Position numbers and translations under genes: made by a program
DNA from: Thermoanaerobaculia bacterium
Lineage (GTDB): Bacteria > Acidobacteriota > Thermoanaerobaculia > Multivoradales > UBA5704
Direction: 5' to 3'
NCBI GenBank assembly: GCA_025937035.1
Contig: JAICSG010000192.1
Coordinates: forward strand, 1-7,185
Length of the DNA stretch: 7,185 bases
Part shown: one piece after another, positions 1 to 5,930 of the stretch
Position numbering within the stretch: position 1 is the first letter of the stretch
Layout: the number at the start of each line of letters is the position of its first letter
The notes under the pieces: model-generated
What the model saw: the letters and a program-made list of their open reading frames with translations, nothing else
The model's database searches: none
Told to the model about the DNA's origin: nothing

Positions 1-1218
1 CAGCGCCGCGATCAGAAGGACCAGAAAGAAAAACGCGATCAGCCACCGCTTCCAGGTACGCCCCAGCTCCAGCGCGCGATCTCTCAGGATCTCCCACCAG
101 AAAAGCCGGAAGAGCTGGCCGTCCGGAGACCGCATGGCCAGCACGGGGCTGGCCCATTCCGTGGAATCCTGGCGGAACATCGCGTGCCGTCCGCGAGACA
201 CCGCGAGATCGACCGGCTCCCGGCGGGAGAGCGAGGTGTAAAAGGATCGCGAGAAATCGATCGCCGCGCGGTCCGACACCGCAGACCGCATCGCCACGAC
301 CGCCGGAACGCGCCCCCGGACGAGGCTCTGCGCCAGGCCGGCGAAGGGATCAGAGCCTCCCCCGCGCGCTCCCTGGCAGACGTTCAGGACCACGAGACGG
401 ATGTCCGGATGGGCCTTCAGCAGGACGTTCAGCTCCTCCGCGCCAACCGGATCGGCCCTGCCGCCCTGGTCCTGGAGCAACAACATCCCGCCGCCCCGAT
501 CAGGGTCGAACGTGCCATGGCCGATGAAATGAAGAACGTGATAGGTCCGCTCCTGAAGCTCGTGGCGCAGGGTCTCCAGGGTCGCGTCTTCCAGCCGGTC
601 GAGCTCGACCCGCTCCGCCTCCCGCAACTTTTCGAGGGCGCCTTTCAGATCGGTGAGCTCCTCTTGAACGGACAGGTTGCTGAGCCCCTCAGGGCAGGCG
701 GAGATGGCGAGCACCCGGATCGGCGGTCTCACCCGGAGAGGCCGGACGGGCTCCGGCATCTCGATGTAGCGAACGACGGGCGTGGCGGGCAGAGAGGCCA
801 GGAATCCCAGGACCTCCTCGTCGTAGAGGAGCTCCCAGGGCCAGTCCCAGAGATCCGGGGCATCCAGGTGCAGGCGGAGCCGGAGGCTCCTGCCCGTGCG
901 CTCCGCTTCGTGGAGCCGCAGACGCCAGAGGGCCAGGACCTCGCGGGAGAAGACCTTTTGGAAAAGGGATTTACCGATTTGATGGGCGAGGGCGCTGCCC
1001 TCCGGAAGGGGGCTCTTCAGATCGCGGTGAGCTTCGCCGGCCCGGAGGCCGTGGACGTCGTTCGTCGAGCAGGGGGGGCCGAAATCCGAGCGCGCCTCTC
1101 TCCCGCTCTCCGGGTCCCGGACCCGCACCCGGTAGCCCTCGGCGGTCTTCCAGATCAGGAGATCGAAATTCTCCGCTCGCCTGGCTCCGGCCGTCCTTCC
1201 GCCTGGGCTCCCGCGCAT
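1..1218 (-). CDS. CHAT-domain (caspase-like) protein with C-terminal membrane segment, 3' end outside window
   Basis: The frame is open for 406 codons from an ATG at 1218 to the window edge, with no stop, so the C-terminus is missing. Residues 17-45 (ENFDLLIWKTAEGYRVRV and onward) resemble the N-terminal strand region of CHAT proteins. A PWELLYDEE motif follows at 127-135. The CHAT core has HFIGHG at 230-235 (catalytic His 234) and LVVLNVCQGA at 275-284 (catalytic Cys 281), then VPAVVAM, and the terminal signature WASPVLAMRSPDGQLF near 353-368. Residues 392-406 are a hydrophobic run (WLIAFFFLVLLIAAL) that looks like a transmembrane helix. CHAT proteins are caspase/separase-clan peptidases, often effectors in conflict or cell-death systems; proteolytic activity here is inferred from the intact dyad. 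The start is uncertain: an in-frame TAA lies not far upstream, GTG at 1236 is the alternative, and neither has a clear Shine-Dalgarno. The gene lies 67 bases behind the toxin gene on the same strand. Further domains after the membrane segment are possible but not visible. Confidence 0.88.
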   Translation of the reverse strand, partial: MRGSPGGRTAGARRAENFDLLIWKTAEGYRVRVRDPESGREARSDFGPPCSTNDVHGLRAGEAHRDLKSPLPEGSALAHQIGKSLFQKVFSREVLALWRLRLHEAERTGRSLRLRLHLDAPDLWDWPWELLYDEEVLGFLASLPATPVVRYIEMPEPVRPLRVRPPIRVLAISACPEGLSNLSVQEELTDLKGALEKLREAERVELDRLEDATLETLRHELQERTYHVLHFIGHGTFDPDRGGGMLLLQDQGGRADPVGAEELNVLLKAHPDIRLVVLNVCQGARGGGSDPFAGLAQSLVRGRVPAVVAMRSAVSDRAAIDFSRSFYTSLSRREPVDLAVSRGRHAMFRQDSTEWASPVLAMRSPDGQLFRLFWWEILRDRALELGRTWKRWLIAFFFLVLLIAAL

Positions 1219-1285
1219 GGCAGGAGATGAAGACACGCTCCGAGCCCGGCATGTTTATCGGGTGCATGTCCAAGCCCTTGCCTAA

Positions 1286-1609
1286 CTAAGAGCCCTCGGG
1301 TCCGAAAATACCGGCGAGGTCCCGTGCGGCGTGGATGACGCGGAGCACATCCACCCCGGTGGAATCCGCTCGATAGAAGATCACATACTTCTCAAAATCT
1401 GGAATCGGCCAGGAGCGAACGTTCGAGAGCTTGGGATGTTTGAATCTCCGGCTCGTCCCGACTTCTGGAAAGGATCGGAGGCGGTCGAACGCTGATTCGG
1501 CAGCCTCTAAGAAACGCAGGGCCGCGTCCAGATTGTCACGAGCGATATAGCGAGACTGCTCATCGAGGTCGACTTTCGCCTTGGGGCGAACGACCAAGCG
1601 GTGCTTCAC
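1286..1609 (-). CDS. ParE/RelE-family toxin of a type II toxin-antitoxin pair
   Basis: A 107-residue protein read from GTG at 1609, the size usual for ParE/RelE toxins. It opens with VKHRLVVRPKAKVDLDE, the first strand and helix of the fold. A helical stretch with alanine-rich turns follows (DNLDAALRFLEAAESAFDRL, 25-44), then FPEVGTSR at 48-54. The family core WPIPDFEKYVIFYR is at 67-80 and the closing strand VDVLRVIHAARDL at 87-99. Family members either poison gyrase (ParE) or cleave mRNA on the ribosome (RelE); the PxF-YVIFYR and RViHaaRDl pattern favours the ParE side, but the target cannot be decided by eye. A longer reading from 1660 would add 17 residues inside the antitoxin gene and is unlikely. 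The GTG shares the bases GTGA with the antitoxin stop, so translation is probably coupled. Only a weak purine stretch (AAAAGAGA) precedes the GTG. Confidence 0.9.
   Translation of the reverse strand: MKHRLVVRPKAKVDLDEQSRYIARDNLDAALRFLEAAESAFDRLRSFPEVGTSRRFKHPKLSNVRSWPIPDFEKYVIFYRADSTGVDVLRVIHAARDLAGIFGPEGS
1606..1609 (-). other. GTGA stop-start overlap of antitoxin and toxin
   Basis: On the minus strand the bases GTGA contain the toxin start GTG (1609-1607) and the antitoxin stop TGA (1608-1606). Such four-base overlaps are typical of translationally coupled toxin-antitoxin pairs. With a GTG start and a poor ribosome site, the toxin should be made less than the antitoxin. Confidence 0.8.
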
Positions 1610-1860
1610 GATCTCTTTTCGGCTGCCCGCTGGCGCAACTGAGCCCGGAGCCGATCCCAATCCTCACGTTTCATCTCTTCAGGCTCTCCTTCCAGTGCCG
1701 CCAGCAGCTTCAATTCCAGAGCTTCTCGAGCCTTCTTCTCTTGAGCCTCGCGGATCAGTGACCGCACATACTCACTCGCCGTGCTGAATCCACCGGAGGA
1801 GACCTGGTCCTCCACAAACGCCTTGAGGCTCTCGGAGAGGGAAATGTTGAGCGTCGTCAT
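1606..1860 (-). CDS. ParD-like ribbon-helix-helix antitoxin
   Basis: An 84-residue protein just upstream of the toxin gene, the usual antitoxin-first order. Residues 2-10 (TTLNISLSE) fit the DNA-contacting strand of a ribbon-helix-helix domain. Helix one is SLKAFVEDQVSSG (11-23), followed by the turn and helix STASEYVRSLIREAQEK (27-43), which is highly typical of ParD/CC2985-type antitoxins. The charged, helical second half (44-84) is the expected toxin-wrapping tail. The ATG at 1860 was chosen because an AGGAGG sits 8 bases upstream and because the family motif starts directly at this methionine. A longer reading from 1908 would run through the -35 box and the candidate operator. It probably neutralises the toxin encoded at 1286-1609 and represses its own promoter, which is inference from the family. 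Confidence 0.9.
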   Translation of the reverse strand: MTTLNISLSESLKAFVEDQVSSGGFSTASEYVRSLIREAQEKKAREALELKLLAALEGEPEEMKREDWDRLRAQLRQRAAEKRS

Positions 1861-1868
1861 ACTGCCAT

Positions 1869-1874
1869 CCTCCT
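1869..1874 (-). promoter_or_regulatory. Strong Shine-Dalgarno of the antitoxin gene
   Basis: The minus strand reads AGGAGG, 8 bases ahead of the ATG at 1860. This decides the antitoxin start against the longer reading from 1908. It is much better than the toxin's own initiation site. Confidence 0.8.
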
Positions 1875-1879
1875 CTACC

Positions 1880-1908
1880 AGCGTAGAGAAGATGGCAAAA
1901 ATTGTCAA
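1880..1908 (-). promoter_or_regulatory. Probable sigma-70-type promoter of the toxin-antitoxin operon
   Basis: The minus strand has a perfect TTGACA (-35, at 1908-1903), a 17-base spacer, and TACGCT (-10, at 1885-1880), which keeps the key T, A and final T of TATAAT. Transcription would start near 1873, close to or inside the Shine-Dalgarno, giving a short leader of roughly a dozen bases. The position directly ahead of the antitoxin and the overlap with a symmetric repeat support the call. The -10 is mediocre. Confidence 0.55.
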
Positions 1909-1917
1909 ACTTTGCCA
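1893..1917. promoter_or_regulatory. Candidate operator for toxin-antitoxin autoregulation
   Basis: Perfect 7-base inverted arms TGGCAAA (1893-1899) and TTTGCCA (1911-1917) enclose 11 bases. A third, one-mismatch half-site TGTCAAA lies at 1903-1909. It is exactly 10 bases (one helical turn) from the first arm in direct orientation, and one base from the last arm in inverted orientation. The set covers the -35 box. Ribbon-helix-helix antitoxins usually bind short repeated half-sites at such spacing, so autorepression is likely; binding itself is inferred. Confidence 0.6.
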
Positions 1918-1920
1918 ACC

Positions 1921-2511
1921 CTACCTCCCCGCCCCCACCCGGTTCGCCTCCACCTCGATCGTCACCCGCACCTCGTCCCCCAGCACGGGGCCAGAGTCGA
2001 GGATGTTGTTCCAGTTGATCCCGAACTCCTTGCGGTTGACGGTGAAGGTGGCCTCGAAGCCCGCCTTCTCGCTTCCGGGGACGGCGACCGTCCCCAGGAG
2101 CTGCACGGGGAAGGTGATCTCGCGGGTGACGCCGTGCATGGTGAGGTTGCCCGTGACCTCCAGGGTGTCCGCGTCCTTGGGGACTACCCGGGTGCTGGTG
2201 AAGGTCAGGGTCGGATACTTCGCGACCTCGAAGAAGTTCTTGGACCGCAGATCCTCGTCCCGGTCGTTGCTCGCGGTGTCGATCGACGCCGCCCGGACCG
2301 TGAGCTCGACGCTGCTCGCCGCCGGATTCTGCTTGTCGTACCGGATCACCCCGTCGAAGTCCCGGAAGCGGCCCGAGACGTTGGAGACGAAGTGGCGGAT
2401 CTTGAAGTTGATGCCGCTGTGGTCGGCGTCCACCTTGTAGACGGTGGGGTCGGCCGCCGCCATCGCGGGCAGCAGGAGGGCCAGGGCCAGCAGGGAGGGG
2501 AGCCTGTTCAT
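1921..2511 (-). CDS. YceI-family secreted lipid-binding protein
   Basis: A 196-residue protein of normal YceI length. Residues 1-20 form a signal peptide (short basic start, LLALALLLPAMAAA) with likely cleavage before Asp21, so the mature protein should be periplasmic. YceI landmarks in order: YKVDADHSGINFKIRHF (25-41), GRFRDFDGVI (47-56), SIDTASNDRDEDLRSKNFFE (76-95), YPTLTFTST (99-107), GNLTMHGVTREITFPV (121-136) and FTVNRKEFGINWN (156-168). The family folds as a lipocalin-like barrel that holds isoprenoid or other amphiphilic chains; some members are stress- or base-induced, but the ligand here is unknown. It starts 51 bases after the last permease gene on the same strand. It could be co-transcribed with the efflux genes or use its own -10 (2525-2530). 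No Shine-Dalgarno is visible before the ATG at 2511. Confidence 0.93.
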   Translation of the reverse strand: MNRLPSLLALALLLPAMAAADPTVYKVDADHSGINFKIRHFVSNVSGRFRDFDGVIRYDKQNPAASSVELTVRAASIDTASNDRDEDLRSKNFFEVAKYPTLTFTSTRVVPKDADTLEVTGNLTMHGVTREITFPVQLLGTVAVPGSEKAGFEATFTVNRKEFGINWNNILDSGPVLGDEVRVTIEVEANRVGAGR

Positions 2512-2524
2512 AGTTCGCCAAGTG

Positions 2525-2530
2525 AGTATA
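2525..2530 (-). promoter_or_regulatory. Possible -10 element ahead of the YceI gene
   Basis: The minus strand reads TATACT (five of six matches to TATAAT) ending 13 bases before the ATG at 2511. No convincing -35 lies 16-18 bases further upstream, where the sequence is G-rich. If used, transcription would begin only about 5-7 bases before the ATG, giving a nearly leaderless mRNA. That would fit the missing Shine-Dalgarno, but the match is short and could be chance. Confidence 0.25.
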
Positions 2531-2562
2531 ACCGAGCCCCCCTCCCTGGCCTCCCGGCCCTC

Positions 2563-3774
2563 CTACACGTTCCGCGTCGCGATCGCCGGAGGCACCCGCG
2601 CTCCCCGCAGGGCGGGCCCCAAGGCGGCGCCGAGGCCGATCGTCCAGAGGGCCAGGGCCCCGGCGGCTACCGTGGCGAGGCTCAGCTTGGCCCCGGCGAC
2701 CCAGGTGACGATCCCGAAGTTGAGGCCGTAGGCGAGCAGCACGCCGAGGACCACGCCGAAGCTGGTCACCATCCAGTTCTCCAGCAGGAAGTGGCGGACG
2801 ATCGCCAGCCGGTCGGCTCCCAGGGCGCGCCGGGTGCCGATCTGCCGCTGCCGCTCGGCCACCGAGAAGGAGGTCAGGCCCACGATCCCCAGCGCCGTCA
2901 CCAGCACCAGCAGGGCCATCACGGCGTTGAGCGAGGCCACCAGGAGCCGGTCGCGGCCGTGGAACTCGTCGCGGCTGTCGACCAGGGTCCGCAGTTGGAC
3001 GAAACGCCCCTTCTCCACTCCCAGCAGGGCCTTCTCCAACTGGGGCATCAGGGGCGCGGGATTCCCCTGGGTGCGGACCAGGTAGCGGGAGCCGAAGTCG
3101 AAGCCCACCGAGCGCGCGGGCTGGAACATGACCTTCTCGGAGGTGTTGCCGAACGGGTTGTAGAAGCGGTCGACGATCCCCACGATGGTGAAGCGCTGGG
3201 TCTCCTCGGCGTCGGCGACCGGCTTGCCGAGGGCGCCGCCGTTCGGGTAGAGCGCGTCGGCGAGGGCGCGGCTCACCACCACCGGCTGTACCTCGCTCAG
3301 GGGGGCGTCGGCCCCGTGGTCGTACTCCGCCTCGGTGAACCCCCGCCCCTGGACGATGGGGATCCCCAGGGTGTCGAAGAGGCCGGGGTCCGCCTCGGCG
3401 CTCTGGGTGCGGGCCGGCTCGCCGTGGGTGCCGGGAACCCGCACGGCGGTGATGTTGCCGCTGCGCTCCCAGGGCCGGAGGCCGGTGTGGGAGACCGCGC
3501 GGACTCCCGCCACGGTCGCCAGGGTCCGCCGGTCCTGGTCCACCAGCCGGTCGAGGACCTTCTGGTCCCGCAGGCGGTCGTCGAACGGGTTGGTCTGGAT
3601 GGCGATCAGGTGCTCGTCGTCGAACCCCGAGGGCCTGGCGAGCTGGGCCCGGGTATCCAGGATCAGGCTCAGGCAGTTGGCCACGATGGCGAGGGTCAGC
3701 GCCACCTCGGCCACGATGAGGATCACCCGCGCGCGGCTGCGCAGGAGGGAACGGAAGATGGGTCCGAATTCCAT
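2563..3774 (-). CDS. ABC transporter permease, MacB/FtsX type (second permease)
   Basis: A 403-residue inner-membrane protein. It has one N-terminal membrane helix (about 15-38, VILIVAEVALTLAIVANCLS), a large periplasmic MacB_PCD-like domain (about 40-275), and three C-terminal helices (about 281-301, 333-356, 364-386). Between helices two and three lies the FtsX-type coupling segment FSVAERQRQIGTRRALGADR (303-322), which contacts the ATPase in this family. The periplasmic part shows PWERSG at 101-106 and GRGFTEAEYDHG at 143-154. The ATG at 3774 has AGGAGA seven bases upstream, and its product begins like known short-tailed permeases of this type. A longer reading from 4056 overlaps the other permease and is rejected. 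It is clearly diverged from the neighbouring permease, so the pair probably forms a heterodimer rather than the MacB homodimer. The substrate is unknown. Confidence 0.92.
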   Translation of the reverse strand: MEFGPIFRSLLRSRARVILIVAEVALTLAIVANCLSLILDTRAQLARPSGFDDEHLIAIQTNPFDDRLRDQKVLDRLVDQDRRTLATVAGVRAVSHTGLRPWERSGNITAVRVPGTHGEPARTQSAEADPGLFDTLGIPIVQGRGFTEAEYDHGADAPLSEVQPVVVSRALADALYPNGGALGKPVADAEETQRFTIVGIVDRFYNPFGNTSEKVMFQPARSVGFDFGSRYLVRTQGNPAPLMPQLEKALLGVEKGRFVQLRTLVDSRDEFHGRDRLLVASLNAVMALLVLVTALGIVGLTSFSVAERQRQIGTRRALGADRLAIVRHFLLENWMVTSFGVVLGVLLAYGLNFGIVTWVAGAKLSLATVAAGALALWTIGLGAALGPALRGARVPPAIATRNV

Positions 3775-3781
3775 TGGGGTC

Positions 3782-3787
3782 TCTCCT
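3782..3787 (-). promoter_or_regulatory. Shine-Dalgarno of the second permease, next to a double TAG stop
   Basis: The minus strand reads TAGTAGGAGAG: the first permease ends in two in-frame TAG codons, and the second shares its AG with the AGGAGA ribosome site, seven bases before the ATG at 3774. Terminating ribosomes would be placed directly over the next initiation site. Confidence 0.75.
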
Positions 3788-3788
3788 A

Positions 3789-5117
3789 CTACTGGCTCTT
3801 GAGGTGACGGGCGGGCGGGATGGCGCAGATCCGCCACGCGGGGTAGAGGCCGGCGATGGCCCCGGCGAGGAGCGACAGGACGACGGCGGCAAGGACCATG
3901 GGGACGTCGAGTTGGAAGAACGCCACCCCCTTCGGGCCGTCGCCGTAGACGCGGTTGAGCACCGCGAGACCGGCGAGAGAGAGCAGCACCCCGAGGATGC
4001 CGCCGGCCAGCCCCATCAGCTCGCACTCCACGAGGTGCTGGACGAAGATTGTCCACCGGCTGGCCCCCAGGGCCCGGCGCACCCCCACGGTGGAGGCCCG
4101 GGCCAGGACCGTGCCCAGGAACAGGCCGATCAGGTTGAGCGCCGCCACCACCAGGAAGAGCAGCGAGATCACGGCCAGCGCCTTGGTCTGGGGCGGCACC
4201 ACCTTCAGCTCCGCCATCAGGTCGAGGACGGAGGTCACCCGGTTGTTGAGCGGATGCGGGAAGCGGCCGTGCTTCTTCTGCTCGGTCACATAGGCGTCGA
4301 CGAAGCTCCTGTAGGCCCGCACGGATTCAGGATTCGGCAGCTCGGCCCAGAAGCCCACGAAGAGGACCTCGTTCACCAGGAGCCGCGAGGCGTACGGGAG
4401 CTTCTCCTCGCCGGGGGCTGGGGTCCGCCAGCTCATCTGAAACTCGGCGGGCCGGAGCTCCATGGGGCCGGTGAGGGCGAGGGGGAGGAAGACCGGCTCC
4501 GGCGCGCCCAGCGGATCGCTGACCAGAGCGTAGGCCCGCACCCGCGGCCGCCAGGGGGCGAGCACCCCCACGATCTTCAGCTCGGTCTTCTCGATCCGGA
4601 TGGTGCGGCCGACGCTGTTGGCGCCGCCGAACAGGCGGTCGTTGAGGGCCGAGCTGATCACCGCCACCGTCTCCGGCCTGGCGTCGGCCTCACGGCTCCA
4701 CGGCCCGCCGTAGCGGAAGGGGACGTCGAACATGGGAAAGAAGTCGGCCGTGACCAGCCGGAGGCTCTGGCGCGACGGGCGCGTGCCGTCCGGCGGGAAG
4801 ACCGTCCCCCGGGAGGCGAAGGTGGCCGTGCTGCGGGCCGGTACGCGGCTCTTGAGCAGCTCCTGGGCGTCGCGCCAGGTGATGAGCGGCGGCGGGGTCT
4901 GGCGGAACGGGTCGTCCGCAACCCCCCAGGAGTTCATCCGCACGTAGTGGAGGGAGCCGCTCTTGCCCGGCACGGGGTCCCGCGCCAGGACGTGATAGGC
5001 GGTGATGAAGGTCGTCGAGACCCCGACGCCGAGGGCGATGCCGAGCAGGATCAGCGCCGAGAGCACCGGATAGCGCCGGACGCTCTTCCAGGCGAGGCGG
5101 AGGTTGTAGAGCAGCAT
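3789..5117 (-). CDS. ABC transporter permease, MacB/FtsX type (first permease)
   Basis: A 442-residue inner-membrane protein starting [15 protein letters not shown]. It has one N-terminal helix (about 18-41), a long periplasmic MacB_PCD-like domain (about 45-305), and three C-terminal helices (about 312-337, 364-388, 404-426). The FtsX segment [17 protein letters not shown] lies at 339-355 and the closing [17 protein letters not shown] at 424-440, the usual end of this family. The periplasmic domain carries RDPVPGKSG (46-54), a motif I associate with the paired permeases of efflux operons in Xanthomonadaceae and Acidobacteriota; this is from memory, not a search. The start has AGGAGG five bases upstream. 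It probably moves substrate at the periplasmic face by mechanotransmission, handing it to the adaptor at 5931-7184. It lies between the ATPase gene (9-base gap) and the second permease (14-base gap). Confidence 0.93.
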   Translation of the reverse strand: MLLYNLRLAWKSVRRYPVLSALILLGIALGVGVSTTFITAYHVLARDPVPGKSGSLHYVRMNSWGVADDPFRQTPPPLITWRDAQELLKSRVPARSTATFASRGTVFPPDGTRPSRQSLRLVTADFFPMFDVPFRYGGPWSREADARPETVAVISSALNDRLFGGANSVGRTIRIEKTELKIVGVLAPWRPRVRAYALVSDPLGAPEPVFLPLALTGPMELRPAEFQMSWRTPAPGEEKLPYASRLLVNEVLFVGFWAELPNPESVRAYRSFVDAYVTEQKKHGRFPHPLNNRVTSVLDLMAELKVVPPQTKALAVISLLFLVVAALNLIGLFLGTVLARASTVGVRRALGASRWTIFVQHLVECELMGLAGGILGVLLSLAGLAVLNRVYGDGPKGVAFFQLDVPMVLAAVVLSLLAGAIAGLYPAWRICAIPPARHLKSQ

Positions 5118-5122
5118 GATCG

Positions 5123-5126
5123 CCTC

Positions 5127-5128
<2 letters not shown>
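5123..5128 (-). promoter_or_regulatory. Shine-Dalgarno of the first permease, overlapping the ATPase stop
   Basis: The minus strand reads TAGGAGGCGATCATG. The ATPase stop TAG (5129-5127) supplies the first AG of AGGAGG, and the ATG follows five bases later. This arrangement supports translational coupling of ATPase and permease. Confidence 0.8.
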
Positions 5129-5864
<736 letters not shown>

Positions 5865-5870
5865 GGGAAT

Positions 5871-5876
5871 CTCCCT
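5871..5876 (-). promoter_or_regulatory. Shine-Dalgarno of the ATPase gene
   Basis: The minus strand reads AGGGAG, six bases ahead of the ATG at 5864. It supports this methionine over the one two codons downstream and shows that the ATPase has an independent ribosome site after the long gap behind the adaptor gene. Confidence 0.65.
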
Positions 5877-5893
5877 AAAGTTGATCGAACGTC

Positions 5894-5930
5894 TTTGCTT
5901 TATGGGATCAATTAGCTTTTATGGGATCAA
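5894..5930 (-). repeat. Imperfect tandem duplication between adaptor and ATPase genes
   Basis: On the minus strand, directly after the adaptor stop codon, a 19-base unit TTGATCCCATAAAAGCTAA (5930-5912) is followed by an 18-base copy TTGATCCCATAAAGCAAA (5911-5894). The copies differ by one missing A and one substitution. The core ATTGATCCCATAAA is identical in both, 19 bases apart. A further inverted GATCAA lies at 5886-5881, able to pair with the TTGATC of either copy. By hand count only 18 of the 50 bases at 5881-5930 are G or C, far below the flanking genes. Confidence 0.85.

Noticed and set aside
184..1230. Plus-strand open frame of 348 codons opposite the CHAT gene
   Set aside because: The opposite strand encodes an uninterrupted CHAT domain with its catalytic residues; this frame has no recognisable motif.
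1219..1285. Promoter or terminator between toxin and CHAT genes
   Set aside because: A GATAAA is present but no -35 fits at 16-18 bases, and there is no hairpin with a T-run.
1857..1868. Three-codon mini-ORF ATGGCAGTATGA overlapping the antitoxin start
   Set aside because: Its ATG follows the AGGAGG with no spacing, so ribosomes would not initiate there; probably chance.
1861..1908. Upstream start for the antitoxin
   Set aside because: It would translate the promoter and candidate operator; AGGAGG and the family's N-terminal strand both point to the ATG at 1860.
2541..2562. Possible terminator hairpin after the second permease
   Set aside because: Only a four-base GGCC/GGCC stem is visible and no T-run follows on the minus strand.
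1912..3807. Long plus-strand open frame of 631 codons
   Set aside because: It lies opposite well-supported minus-strand genes (YceI and a permease), has low-complexity Arg/Gly/Glu/His-rich composition typical of antisense frames in G+C-rich DNA, and shows no recognisable domain.
1772..3892. Minus-strand open frame of 706 codons
   Set aside because: It is an out-of-frame Pro/Arg/Gly-rich shadow running across the second permease, YceI and antitoxin genes.
3775..4056. Longer start for the second permease
   Set aside because: The extra 94 residues are Arg/Gly-rich, overlap the first permease by 268 bases, and a good Shine-Dalgarno precedes the ATG at 3774.
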